Below, one piece after another: positions 1 to 12,536 of a stretch of 64,000 nt of DNA (position 1 is the first letter of the stretch; each line of letters starts with the position of its first letter). The stretch comes from Aphelocoma coerulescens. Lineage: Eukaryota; Chordata; Aves; Passeriformes; Corvidae. Where the stretch lies: positions 1,370,501 to 1,434,500 of the forward strand of contig NW_027184085.1 of NCBI RefSeq assembly GCF_041296385.1, in the 5' to 3' direction. Under the pieces are notes generated by a model. The model ran no database searches. It was not told the DNA's origin and was given only the letters and a program-made list of their open reading frames with translations. Both the position numbers and the translations under genes were made by a program.

Positions 1-95
1 CTGGGACAGTGGAAGGTGTCCCTGCCATGGCAGGGGGTGGAACAAGATGGTCTTCAAGGCCCCTTCCAACCCAACATTCTGTGACTCTCTGATTC
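1..95 (+). mobile_element. CR1 LINE 3' end (cut by window start)
   Basis: Contains the CR1 3' UTR landmarks GGACAGTGGAAGGTGTCCCT, CCATGGCAGGGGGTGGAAC and CCTTCCAACC, and ends ATTCTGTGACTCTCTGATT. Confidence 0.9.
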
Positions 96-2394
96 CCTCT
101 TGCAATTAGCAGTAACAGCACAGAAACACATTTATATTTTCCCTTGGGGGCTGGGCGCTGGTTTGGTTGGTAGGAGCTCGGTTTGGGTGAAGAGGCTGGG
201 TGTTTGTTACCAGCGCTGCAGGAAACCAGGGCAGCACCTCGCAGGACCTTGGCAGCCGTCCCCAGCGCCGTGAACAACAAACCCTGGCAGTGCCTGGGGC
301 TCTCACACCGCCCTGGCAACAGCGAGGCGGCTTGGCAGGATCAGTCCCCAGCGCCCCGGCACAAAGGGGCTCTGTGCAGAGCGGGGGATTAACCCCTCAC
401 CACCGCAGAGCATCCTCGGTGCCGCTCCACGTGTGCCGCGACCCGCAGGCTCTGGCACCTGTGGCTGTGCCCTGTTCCTCACGGGGAGCAGGAGCTGCTG
501 CTCCTCGGCGTGAGTGGGGTGCCAGGGCAGGATGTTTCCAGGCAGGATGAAGACAGACAGCACGATAGCACGATAAACAACTTAATTAACCACCGTGGAG
601 CCTGACTAGATAATCACGGCCCCTGACTAGATAATCTGTGCTGCATCCTCAAGCACGAGGGATTGTGTCTCTTTTCAAGCAGGAGGAAGCAAAGCTCTCA
701 AGAAGCTGCCCGAGTGTTTACATCAATTTCCTGGTGATTGGTGAGGAGGGACCTGGCCCACTCGATCAAAGAGGCAGCGCCGGTGCCTCGAGTGTGTGTC
801 AGTAACGGGAGCCGTGACCATCTCTTGTTCTCACCCTGGCACCGTGTGGTTTTTAATCCAGGCTCTCTCCCTCTGCTGTGAGACAGCCACAAGCACAGGT
901 AAGGCAAATGTGGAAGGTGTGGCTCTAGTCCTGCCTTCCCAGGCGCGGGCTATTGGATGCCTTCGGGGGCAGGGTGCTTCTCTCTGCTTGCCTCTATTTC
1001 TAACACTTGTTTTCATTGGCAGAGGGAGCATTTTTGTCACCTAATCGCAGCACGTGCAGCCCGAGACTCGCCCCTCTCACAGGCAGAGAAGCCACAACGC
1101 ACAGGGGGGACGTTCAGACCGTTCCGTGGGGCCCGTGCCCTGTCCAGGTGTGGATTTCACCGTGCTTGTATCAGATGCTGTTACGCTCCCTGCAAGATGT
1201 TTGTCTTGCACAGTATCACTGTCTCCCACTACAGGATGCATTCAGCATCTTTCGGGGTTAAATCGTTGGCTGCTAAAGTAAAAGGGACCTGAGTGTCTCA
1301 TCAGGAACAAGTTTCAGACATCCCCTGCCATATCTGGGCGTGCTGACGCCAGTGGAGTGACACCAGTCAGCCTGGCACTGTCGCTTCCCACGGGGTGCAG
1401 CACACTCAGCACATCCTCCTCCTGAACACCCGAGACACCACCATTCCCAGACATATCCCTGGTGCTTTATCAGCCCTTGGAACACGGGGCAGAGCTAGTC
1501 CCACCTGCAGCAGCACACCCTGGGATGGATTGTGAACGCTTTCACAGGCCCAGACACAACAGGCAGGGAATAATGACTTTTTTTTCATAACAAATTCTAC
1601 AAAATGAAGAACTGGTGTAAAAGTGGCCGCATTTCCAGAGGTGCTGGAAGGCCTGTCTGCTGGGCAGCATCTCAGTACCCTTGGGGAAAAAAACACATTA
1701 TAAATCAATGCTGTGTGGGTTGCCTTCTCTCTGCATAGATGGGGAACCCTCAGGAGTTGCTCTCCTTGGACCAGTTTCCTCACAGTGTTTTCCGGCTGAG
1801 CGCTGGCCATCTCCAAGGGTGGGAGACTGCACGGTGGGGTAGGCTGAAGGGGATGTAAGAGCCAGGTTTTGTGTGTGAGGCAGCTAGAAAAGAAAACAGC
1901 GTTTCTGGGCTCGGCAGCCTCCTCTCCCAGCTGCAGGCTGCCTATCCCACATCCACACACTGCTCACTCAGTTTTAGCTTTCCTCAGCACTTCAAGCTCG
2001 CAGCCCGATTTTGTTCCGTCAGCTGTATTATTAATCAGCAGGCTGCAAATTATGTTGCTGTAACCCATGTACTTTTTATATTTTGGACTGAAAATGAAAT
2101 AAATTGGTGCATAGTAAACAAATCCCAGCTTTCTGGGAGCAGCACGCGGCGGAGCAAGGGGAGCTGTGGGGATCTGGGGCCAGGACAGATGGGAGCCCAT
2201 GGAGAACCACCCCCTCCAGGCTGGACCCCTTGTCAGCAGACTGAGATAATCAGTGGAGTGATTGTCCAGACAGACCCTCTTGGATCCCAGGGTAGCAAAC
2301 ACACCCTGAGGTCAGCTCCCTCCTGCTCCTCTCCGGAGGTCACTCTTGATCTGTGCAACGGGGCTGGAAGGCCCCAAACACCCCCTGCCCACCT
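96..2394. other. Intergenic, no gene recognised
   Basis: Non-coding by eye. ORFs here lack splice-framed conservation or recognisable domains. A 15-base direct repeat (CCTGACTAGATAATC) occurs at 601-615 and 622-636. No promoter or RNA gene was recognised. Confidence 0.5.
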
Positions 2395-2885
2395 CCCCCT
2401 CTCCACTTTAAGAAAGACACTGAGGGCCTGGAGCATGTCCAGGGCAGGGAATGGAGCTGGGAAGGGGCTGGAGCCCCAGGAGCGGCTGAGGGAGCTGGGA
2501 AAGGGGCTCAGGCTGGAGCAAAGGAGGCTCAGGGGGGACCTTGTGGCTCTGCACAAGTCCCTGACAGGAGGGGGCAGCCGGGGGGGGTCGGGCTCTGCTC
2601 CCAGGGAACAGGGACAGGAGGAGAGGGAACGGCCTCAGGCTGGGCCAAGGGGATGCTCAGGGTGGATATTGAGAAAAAGTTCTTCATGGAAAGGGTTGTC
2701 CAGCCCTGGTACAGCTGCCCAGGGTGGTATTGGAGTCCCCATGTGGTACTGGAGAGGTTGAAAAGCTGTGTGGATGTGGCATCTGGGGACATGGGCCAGT
2801 GGTGGCCTGGGCAGTGCTGAGGGAATGGTTGGGCTCCATGGTCTGAGGGCTTTTCCCACCCAAAAGATTCTGTGTTCCTTTGATT
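2395..2885 (+). mobile_element. CR1 LINE 3' fragment
   Basis: Starts near CTCCACTTTAAGAAAGACAC and runs through GAGCATGTCCAGGGCAGGGA, CTCAGGCTGGAGCAAAGGAG, GACCTTGTGGCTCTGCACAA and GGGATGCTCAGGGTGGATAT. It ends AGATTCTGTGTTCCTTTG. It belongs to a different CR1 subfamily from the copies at 22 kb and 55 kb; the minus copy at 33688-34155 is of the same type. The long ORF through it is a repeat artefact. Confidence 0.9.
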
Positions 2886-5800
2886 TCAGCCCGGCTGCCA
2901 CATAGAACTGCCGGGGGAGCCAGGCACAGCACTTGCCTCAAACTCAAACTACTCTGAGTGAGCAGCTCTCTGAACAGAGGCTGGGAAAAAAGGACAATAT
3001 GAAATATTTAAGGAGCTCTTTTGACTTCCTAACCTTTCGTGCAGGAAAAGGACGTACAGGAATACCAAAGGAGAGGCTGATGGATGGTTGGACCAGAGCG
3101 AGCTTCCCATGCCCATGTTTCATATTCAAGCCTCCGTAAAGGTCAGTTTATACTTCCAGCACACAGAACAAAAATGCCATTTAATAATGCGTATACCTTT
3201 CCTGCCCTACCTGTTACTCAGAGGTGCGTTGCTCAGCAGAGCTCTGGCACAGCCGTGGTGGGGGTTTGCACACCCGTGGTGGGTGTAAAGCTCCATCTGA
3301 GTGGCTCAGTTGCATTAGCCCTGGGTTAGTCACTCCTCTGAAACTGCTCTGCCTTTGCACTGCTGCCATCAGGAAAGGAGGAGTTCTCCAGGGGAATGTG
3401 TGACAGCAATGTGTGATCAATGGCCCCAGAGTAGCATTAATATACAAGAATAAAGTGGAAATTAAAAACAGCAGGACAGGAAAATGCTGCGAGTGTCAAT
3501 CTGGGGAAATAAAACCGCTCTGACTTGCCACGTGCGCTGTTCAATCCTTCATGCACGCTCCGATTTCTCCCCTAAGAGTTATAAATCAGATTGATACTTA
3601 AATATTGGTGTCTACAAAGCAGCTGTGCAGGTGAATCCTGGCTGGTGGGGCAGCCCCACTCCTGCACTGGTCAGCTCGTGGTGCTGCAGCCCCGCTGCCG
3701 GTGCCCAGCGCCCTTCCCCGTCCCGCTGGGGCTGAGGACATCACCACCAAACCCCAGCCTTTGGGGCAGGCATCATGCCTTCCTCTGTTTCCTTACCTTA
3801 AGAGCACCAAGGACAGGGCAGGGGTGTGAGTTTGTGTCACTCAGAAGGGGCGAGCTGCTGCTGCAGGCCTGGCTCAGCCTCGTGCTGGTGCGGCAAATCT
3901 GGCGGTGCACGAGGACCCCCCTGCCCTGCCCACAGCAGCAGGGAGACCCTGGCTCTGGGCTCAGACCACTGCTGGACGCCAGGACATGAGCCAAGGCACT
4001 CCTGTGGGCTGTCCTCTAGGGAAACAGCTCCTAACAAAGTCTGCCTCTTGGAAACGGGAATGCTTCACAAGAGGAAATGTCAAAGCACAAAATCTGCCAG
4101 GCACAAGTGAAGAATTACCCTCAGCCCTGCCAGCTCCTCCAGCGCTCTGCGAGGAACAGGGAACTGCATGGAGGAGGGAGGCTGGGGGATGCTCTGGAGC
4201 AGCGCTGGATGCAGGGCTGGGTGGTGTGGCAGAGGACAGCGCAGAGCAGCGGGTGTGAAGAACAGCAGAGTGGTGAGCAGACGTAGTGTCCAGACACAGA
4301 GCTCCTGGGTTTGGGTCTGTGTGGAGAAAGCGGTGTCACAGCACAACCCAACCACTGCTTATTCATTGCAAGTTCTTGCTCACGCTTTGTGCCCTCACGG
4401 CCTGTCCCTGCTGCCCTCCTCCCCATTCCACAGCTGCACCCAGGCCTCCTGGCATCCTGAAGTAACAGTTCATTCACTTCTCCCTCCACTTTCCCACGTC
4501 ACATTTGATTTAATGATGTATCAGAGCACCCACCTACCACCGAGCCAGGGCGAGCGTGGTGAGCATTGCCACTCACCAGCTGCGAGGGACCCCAGCCTGC
4601 TCCTTCCTCCTCACTGGCAGCAAAACCAGTCAAGAGCAAAGCTTTTGATTTCCCAAACTGTCATCAATTTAGTGTCAACTTCCTTGAAGGTTTCCTTTTC
4701 CTTCTGTTCTATTAAACTGACCTAAAACTGCCAAGGCAAAGAAAAAAGATGAAGTCTCTCTCACGTCGTAGGCAGCCACCTTTGTAAATCCTTGGGAATG
4801 AGCTTGTCACAACTTCCAGGCACTGGGGGAAGCCGCTAGAGCAGCTATTCTCTGCCCACCCACATTCCCCATCATTTTTCACCTCCTGCTGTTATTTTTT
4901 ACGTGCTCTCTCACCACCCTTTACGCACTCAGAATGTTCGGGAGCAGAGGCAGGACACCCCTGAGGTGACAGCTCCCAGCTCCACGTGCCGGGGACTCCA
5001 GGGATGGCCTCAGAGAGCCTGGATTTTGCCACTGTGCCAGCCCAGGGACTGTGCCATGAGCAGGTAGGGCTGGCACCAGCTCCCTCACACCACAGCACAC
5101 CCCTCCTCGCCCAGCATCCTTCCCCGCCTGCCACACAAGCCCTTTATCCCGGCACCTTGCTCATTAATAAAGGTTCTGATTAAAAGCACAGTCTCTGCCT
5201 GCTCAAAACCCCCAGAGTTCCTGGTTTAGCCCCGGACACCGAAGCTGTAAAGGACGGGGACAGCCCAGGCACAGCAGGAAGGCACCACACAGGGTCTGCA
5301 GCTCTGCAGCTCTGGGTACAGGGGCCCGGATCAGCTGTGTTCTGACTGTGCCCACAGCAGAAATCCAACCACAATGGAAACAGATGGCATTTCAAAACTG
5401 GCATTTTTCCTCCTAAAAGCAGAGGCCTTTCTTTTGCCATGGCTGTCCCCAGTGTGTCAGATGCAGATGATGCCCAGATCAAATGGCTCCACTGCTTGTT
5501 CCCCCACCCTTTGGAGTAAATACCTGTCAATACCTGGATCCCAGCTGAGCTTTAACAAAGGAGCTATCCCAGGAACAGCTCACCTGCTCACCTGGGTATT
5601 CTCGTGCTTTACCAGCTCCCAGCATTTGCATTCCTGATTGTTTGCAGGACTGAGCCTGCAGAGAACAAGCAGCCAGGTTATCCATTGCATGGACTTTCAT
5701 GGGACATTGCTCCAAATTATCTGGCAGAAGCATGGGAAGCAGAAGAGAAATAAAAAATGGGAGTTAGTCATGGTGTTCCTATTTGTTCATAGATTATTTT

Positions 5801-7234
5801 GCCCATTAATTAAAACAGAGCATGGTTCAGAATGGGAGCTGCCTCCCCGAGGTCCCAATTAAGCAGGATGGCTTTGCACCAGCCTCAGTGGGTATCTGAG
5901 GGGCCGGGCTGGGGCAGAGGGATTGATGGATGGCAGTAATGAAGGAGCTGCCGGAACACGTGCAAGCAGAGCTCTCCAGTGACCTTCAGCAGCCTGTTCT
6001 GGGCAGGCTGCGCTGCGTGTGCCAGGAGATGCTATCTCCTCCCAGAACAGCCCAGATGAGGCGTCCTCCGGCCCTCTGTGCTTCGGATCCAGTGCCTTGG
6101 GAGTATTCCAGCGTCAGAAATCACCAACGCCAACTGAACAGTGAGATAATTTTTTTTTAACTCCCCCAAGACTGGCCATTTTCCTGCATTGCTGTTCTAA
6201 TTGCAAACAGTGGTTTGAAGCTTAAGAACCTGTTCTGGAAGCAACAGAAGTTGTCCAACCTCCCTGCTCCCAAGACATACTGAAGCTGAGCAGTGTCCAT
6301 CTGCGTTAGCCTTTTGATAGGGGGGAATTCACGACTCAGCCCCAAACACTCCCGAGCTGGGGATGCCAAGGGGTCAAGGAGCTGGCACTGACGACAGGCT
6401 CCCTGCAGAGAAGCTTCCCAGCCCAACACTGTGAGCAGCATCTGAATGTCTCATGGGGAGAATGTTTGAGAAAATGCCCAAGGTAGTTTGGGAAACGAGC
6501 TTTTAATTAATACTGCTGTGCCTTTTCCAGAGCTTCTTAGCTGAGGGTTCACAAGGGCAAGGCAGGCAGCGATGCAGAGATGCTCTCTTCCACCCCCAGC
6601 CGAGGACATGGAAATACCCTACATCCAACCCTCCCCCGTTACCCAAACCCCACTGCTGTGTGCTGACACTGGGAGATCAGGGACTAACACAACCACTCCC
6701 ATGCCAAGGGTGTAATTTACTAAATAAAACTTCACAAGTTTTTGTGGACTTCCTGATTTTGTTGTTCCTTTCAACCACGAGCATTTCCGAACCTTAGGTT
6801 CTGTTCCAGGGGGTCCAGCAGCCCCAGGCCGGGATGTGGGCAGTGATGCTGCGGATTGCTGGCACCTGGCAGCAGCAGCACCCCCAGCAGCACAGGAAAA
6901 TTTGGCTGCTGAGAGCCTCCCCTTCCCCCCAGCCGTGTCTCCTCCATCCATAGGGGCCTGGGCAAGGCCAGCAAGCCCTGGTCATCACAGGGGGGGCTTG
7001 AGCCCCAAAATCAGGCATGGTACACGGGGCAGGGCTGGGCTGAGGGTCCCCAGCTGTCCCAACCACCTCCTGCTCACAGGTCCTGTGGAAGAGTTGTCCA
7101 AAAGGGCTGTGGAGGCAGCTGCTCACTGCCCTGCACACACCTCACTGCTGTCTTCTCCTGGCGGTTCCAGCCACTGCTTTCATGCCTGGAACCAGCCAGC
7201 AAGCCTCGTGTGTCCCCACTGGTGGTGGCAGGAG
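2886..7234. other. Intergenic, no gene recognised
   Basis: Over 4 kb without CR1, conserved ORF, CpG block or RNA gene that I can recognise. Numerous 60-180 codon ORFs overlap on both strands with no domain-like content. Confidence 0.45.
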
Positions 7235-8024
7235 TGTGAGAAAAGAGACAACTCTTAGTTAAATAAAAAATTAAAATCATTTATTGAAAACAGAAAAATT
7301 GAAAAATTACAGAAATTAGAAAAATATAAAAATTTGGGATCCTATGGCTCAGTAGATGGTATGCCCCAGGCACGCAGGGATCTGAGATCTTCTGGCTGGG
7401 ACAGCACTGCACCTCAGATAGAGAAAAAGGACTTGCAGTGCTGGGCTGACTTTTGGCTGGTCCAAAAGTCAGGAAAAAAAATTATTAAAGGCTCCTTAAT
7501 AGGAGTAAGGCTTTTAATGCCCAGCACTGACGTCCACCACACCTAGCCTGCAGAGGACTCTCTCTCCCTTCTATCTTCTATCTTCTATCATCTTCTATCA
7601 TCTTCTATCACCTTCTATCACCTTCTATCTCCTCTCTCTCTGAACCTTTTGAGACTGGTCCCATTGTTTTATAGTGCCTTTGCTCCACCCCAGTCCGCCC
7701 CCAGCCCGCCCACAGCCCGCCCCTTCGGTTTAAAGTGATTGGTGCTTTCCCTTTGACAGATCATCTCTGCCCACCGATAGCTCATCGTTGTCAGAGGGGT
7801 GGTATCAGTTGAGATAAGGGTGCTAAAATGCCCTCATTAAAATTCAGGTTGCCGCGGAGCTTGCCCACAGGGTAATGGCTATGGGGCTAAGAATAGCTGC
7901 TGGCTGTTAGAACTGGGGTTTTTGGAGTTAGCCCTTGGACCAAAGTGCAAGTAAAAACACCTAAAAAAGTATTAAAATACATCCAAACACATCTTAAAAC
8001 ACTTGTAAAAGTGTACAGTAAACA
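7235..8024 (-). mobile_element. Solitary endogenous retrovirus LTR, minus orientation
   Basis: Read on the minus strand, the block has LTR architecture. GC boxes (7685-7722) are followed by a TATAAAA promoter near 7669-7675. Next come about 400 bases with a polypurine-like GATAGAAG repeat, then AATAAA near 7280-7290, and the end CTCTTTTCTCACA at 7235. A TG start at about 8024 is flanked by CAGGAA, close to CAGGAG at the other side, suggesting a 6-base target duplication with one change. The upper end is uncertain and AT-rich retroelement-like sequence may run to about 8250. No internal gag, pol or env reading frame is present. Confidence 0.6.
7561..7640. repeat. Microsatellite of CTTCTATC/A units inside the LTR
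   Basis: About eight copies of CTTCTATC, CTTCTATCAT or CTTCTATCAC, 7-11 bases each, lie in tandem between the LTR TATA box and its polyadenylation signal. Confidence 0.85.
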
Positions 8025-8383
8025 CAGGAAAGATAACTCTTATGGTGTACAGGTAGTTTGAAGTTTGAAAAGGGAGCATAAGTTGGGGATTTTTAACTGG
8101 GGAAATTTTAACTGGGAATGGTGCAACTCTCTTAATAAACTACTTTGAACAATTGAAAACACTGATAATGGAACTTGATTTTTGGACCTGGGCTGATGAG
8201 TTAATTTTAACGTTCAATTTAAAAATATTTAACTCAGAATTAATTAATTAAAGCACTTAATATGCAAAGACCAAGCACAATTAGGGATTTCATGTATGAC
8301 AAGGAATGCTCCTGCTGTGTGGGACACGGGGGCTGTTCCTCTCAACCTCTCCTTTCCTGGGTGTCTGCAGGCAGAGTGTCACT

Positions 8384-8482
8384 GTCCTGGGCAAAGCTGA
8401 CGTGGGGCTGTGCCCCTCAGCCTGTGGCTCCATGTCCTGGGCAAAGCTGATGTGGGGCTGTGCCCCTCAGCCTGTGGCTCCC
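8384..8482 (+). repeat. 50-base unit, two tandem copies
   Basis: Copies start at 8384 and 8434 with GTCCTGGGCAAAGCTGA and differ at one internal base (ACGTGG against ATGTGG) plus the last base or two. It makes a repeated peptide in overlapping ORFs, but no coding gene is supported. Confidence 0.9.
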
Positions 8483-11440
8483 ATGGCTGTGCTTTTCCTC
8501 TTGCTCCTCCCCAAGAACGGGCAAGGACTGTCCAGTTTCACCAGGATAGTCTCTGGGAAAGGGTCTGGATCAGCCAGGGCTGCTCTTATGAGCGCTGGGG
8601 GAAGGACCAGTCCTGGCTCACACGGACACACAGAGCCCTGCAGGCTTTTCCAGTGCTGGTTTCACCTCTCTGGTCCTCCCAAGCTTTCAAGACATTCCCA
8701 GCTGAAGGACAAACCAGAATAACCAGCTGGGCTGTGGGTGCCAGCCGGAGCCTTTGGGCTGGAGGACACTCCAGCTGTGAGGGCTTCTGCCGAAGCCGGT
8801 CCTTGGAGCCTGGGCAGGCTGGTGATGGAAGAGGCAGGACAGGCTGCAGAAGCGCCCGAGCACCTCAGCGTGGCTGTCACTAAAGGCCACAGTACCAACA
8901 CCAAGGCCTGAGGAGCAGGAAGGCACTGCAGGATATTTTTATGTGTGACAGATCAATCTGTAATTCGATGTTTTCAGCCAGGGAAATTCTGTGTCATCTG
9001 AGGAACTCTATTTGTATGTTCTTTATGTGTTTGTGGGTTGCTGCTCCCACCAGCTGAGACTAAAGCTTGGCCTCGGCAAAGGAGAATAAGAGATTGGAAA
9101 TGCTCCCATGGAAAGGGTGAGCAGGCTGAGGAGCTCTGTGTCTGGGTGCTGCCATTAATCAAGCTAATTCACATAAGTGAGCCGCTCAAGTGATGTTAGG
9201 CCCAGCAAGAGCAGACAGGGAAAATTAATTAAGGCTTTAGGAGAATAAAGAAGACTCCTGAAAATACAGATCAGGTTTCTTCTGATGGTTTCTGTGGGCA
9301 CATGTAGGAAGCCAGAAAACCAGAGGGACAGAGGGCCTGGAAGCCCAGGCCACATTTGAGGGTCAGAGCGCAGAGGATTTGGTGGCCACACCAAGCAAGA
9401 AGGACCCTTCAGTGGCTGGACCTGGGTGCAGTTTGGTACATATTTTTAAATGAATTGGTTCAGCTGGAGATTTCTAAGCACCCTTTTGTGGTTGCTGGGG
9501 GTTAACTCGCCTGCCTCTGAGGTCAGAGACAGGAATGAATTAGAATTCAGCATCTTTGCAAGAACCCTCCCTGCAGACACCACTGCCACCACTGCCCAGG
9601 TCCCCTCCCCGGCCTCATCCCCCAGCTGTGGGTGTAGAGAGGAGGCAGGGCTTCAGCCCCTTTCCTCACTGCTTTTGGGGCCAGAAAACATTTGGTAGAT
9701 CTTTTGTATCAAGCCACATGAGGGTTAGATGATAGGGAATCAAACCGGGGGGAAAAAAAAGTGCTGCTCAAGCCATCTTATCCTCCCTTTGTCACCTCCC
9801 TCTGTGTTCTTTGTGCCTTGCAGTGGCATTTTGTAGAGGAGGAAAAAAATAGGAATTGTCTTTCCCAGCCACCAAGGCAAGAATTCCCTGCACAGGCTCC
9901 CCATCCTTCCTGCAAGGCAGCCTGGCTTCTTCCCATGCTGCCAAAAAGTCGGGACCTCAGCTTTGACCGGATGAAAATACCCCTGCTGAAGGCAGAAGAA
10001 TGGAAATATTGAACCCAGCATCAAAGCAGCTTGTGGCTGCGCTGAGCTGAGCAAAGCCTCCCAAAACCTGCGCTTTAAGCTTGATCTGCTCCAAAAGTTG
10101 GCTCTACAAAGCTCTGCAGGTTCGCATCCACCCACCCACCTCTGCACTGCCTGCTTCCAGCTTTTAAAAGAAAGGCTGTTTTGCTGTTTTCTGATGCTTC
10201 TGATAATATTTTGCAGAGTGTATCTCCTGTGCTTTGTTTCCAGGCGATCTTCCCAAGGCTTGTAAAAAATCTGATTATGGGGCTGAAAAACAACATCCAA
10301 GGGAGCAAATCTGAAGCTCAGGTGGGGGAGATACAGAGGAACGTGGCTACACACAGGGAGGAGCTCCTGCAGCACCCTCTGCACGGGGTTTGGGGGCAAG
10401 GAGCCACAGAGATGGTGGAATTTCCAATTTTTCACCTGCTTCCCATTTCTTCCCCACTTCTGGGCACAGACACCTCAAAGCCGCAATCAAAAAGAACCAG
10501 AGGAACTGTACAAACATGGAGAAAAAGCCCAAATCACAGAAGATGCACATCCTGTGTGCTCAGATCAGGACCCAAACTGAAAGATGCAAACCACGGGTAA
10601 TGGAACAGTGCTGGTGGAAAATTCACCACTTCCAGCCTGGTGTCTGTGACCGTGAAGAGGGTTTGTAATGTTTGGCCCCACAAATGGTGGCACCAAATTC
10701 CATGGAGCAAAGTGGGAAGGCAGATTCCTGCCAATTCCTGGCTGCGGCATCCTTGGCTGAGGAGACACCAGGACGAGGAAGGAGAGCAGGGCTGGCTTAG
10801 TGAAGAGGGAGGAATGCAGGGCCAGAGCTTGCACTAAGCAGCCTCCAAGGCCAGGCACAAGGACAAGAGGCTTTTTTCAGCCGTGGCTGGATTTAAGCTG
10901 GATGTTGGGAGAGGTTTCTTCCTCTAAGGCTAAGTCAGAAACATCAGGACTTCCCAAGCTGAAGGGGCAGAGGTGAAGCCCAGTGGTTTTAACGTGCAGC
11001 TTGTCAAGTCCGTGAGCAAAAAGCATCACTCCTCAGACAGGGATTTGCAAGGCTGGAGCTCGGGGGAGCGTGGGGAGGTGGCAGCCAGAGGTGAAGCGCT
11101 TTGTGTGCGGCCTTAACCCCCAGCTTGTGGTGTGGCCTTGGGAAGTTCTTAAATGCCTTAACAACTCGTCATCCTTTTGTACAACAGGGGTAATTCTAAC
11201 CCATGCTCAGGAACCACTCAGGACATTACGGCATTATCACAAGAGAACCCCTCCTGGTTCCCACTGCAGCACGAAATATCAGTGACTTCCAGTAATTTGT
11301 GACATTTTGAGGGTGGGAACTGCTGCGTGTCTGGCACCGGAGCTTGACAGAGAGCTCAGCTCATCCCCACACAGGCAGAAGCCCCGTGAGCACATCACGG
11401 CAGGCGATGGAGATGCCGAAGCTCCTCAAACCTCCAGACA
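8483..11440. other. Intergenic, no gene recognised
   Basis: No CR1 and no recognisable exon. The longest ORF (231 codons, minus, 9740-10435) is rich in Trp, Phe and Cys, has no family resemblance, and is treated as chance. Confidence 0.4.
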
Positions 11441-11740
11441 GCTCCAGGAGGGAAGGACGAGCAGCCGTGGGGCCAGGCAGGGCCGGGGGAGCGCTGGAGC
11501 CGGGTGCCCGCCGGCACAGACATCCCTTCAATGCTCCAATATTTTATTCATAATCCGGGGTCCCGCCCCACGGGCTCGCTCGCGCATCAGAGGCTGTTTA
11601 AATTTTAATTGGCGTGTGCGCGTTCCTCCGTGCCCAACCAGCTCCTGGCTGCGATGTTGCCATGGCACCTCCCAGCCTCTGCCTCGGGGCACCGGCGCTC
11701 GGCTGCCGGCTCGCAGCCGGGATGCTCCGGCGCGGGGTGA
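11440..11740. promoter_or_regulatory. CpG-rich cluster, function unknown
   Basis: Two GC/CpG-dense stretches flank a short AT-rich centre (AATATTTTATTCATAATCC, then TTTAAATTTTAATTGGCG). The composition stands out from the surrounding intergenic DNA and fits a CpG promoter or enhancer. Neither strand shows a convincing exon beside it. Confidence 0.35.
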
Positions 11741-12495
11741 AGCAGGCTGCCTTTATGTTCGCTGGGTTTTAAACAATCACTGAGACCGCTGCTGTCCTGC
11801 CTGATTACCCGCTTCATTGTCAGCGGGGGAGAGTCACGCTGGAACCGCAGCCTGTCCCAAATTTCCCTGTTGCCTGGAGCGGAGAAGTGAGGGGCTCGGT
11901 GGGGCCGGCTCGCCAGGAGAACGCCAGCGCTGGGCTAGGGATGCATCCTGTGACAGGACCCTCCAGGAATTCACCACAGGGCCAGCACTTCCCAGCTGCT
12001 CATATGTGTATTCCCGTCTCCCACCCTCTGCGCGCAGCCTGTGGGCACCTCCCGAGGCTGTTTCCCAGCGGGAAGCAATCCCCGAGCCTTCCTCTCCTCA
12101 AGCAACTGAGCGACAACCAGAAGGAAACGCTGCTGCGAAGAATAAACACAAACCCCAACATATTTCCAGCTTGTGACAGTCAGCATATTATTTAATTAAA
12201 AAAAAAAAAAACTCTATTAAGATCGGTGCGATTTCCCAGAGGGAAAACATACTTAAATTATTTCAGCAGCTGATGCTCACTGCTGTTACTGTAAGGCAGG
12301 GAGGCAGCTCTGCCCCAGACACGCTCTGCACCAAGGAGTGATGAGAGCAGGAATATTTTTAATGCCATTTCTTTGTGCAGTCAGGTTACAGGGCCATCTT
12401 CATGTTCATGAGCCTTCCCAAGAGGCAGCACAGGCTGAGAATTTACAACCCATTTATTCAGACATGCTTAAACAAGTAACCTTCTCAACCCAAGG

Positions 12496-12496
<1 letters not shown>

Positions 12497-12535
<39 letters not shown>
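12497..12535 (+). repeat. Poly-T tract of 39
   Basis: An uninterrupted run of T, with short inverted flanks: AAGGCTTTT on the left and AAAAGCCTT on the right. It could be the tail of a minus-strand retrocopy, but no retrocopied gene is recognisable beside it. Confidence 0.9.

Positions 12536-12536
<1 letters not shown>

Noticed and set aside
1871..2761. A 296-codon plus-strand ORF
   Set aside because: Its second half is translation of a CR1 fragment and its first half has no protein-like features or splice-supported extension.
9740..10435. A 231-codon minus-strand ORF
   Set aside because: No recognisable domain, odd composition, and overlapping ORFs of similar quality on the other strand. 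Best treated as chance.
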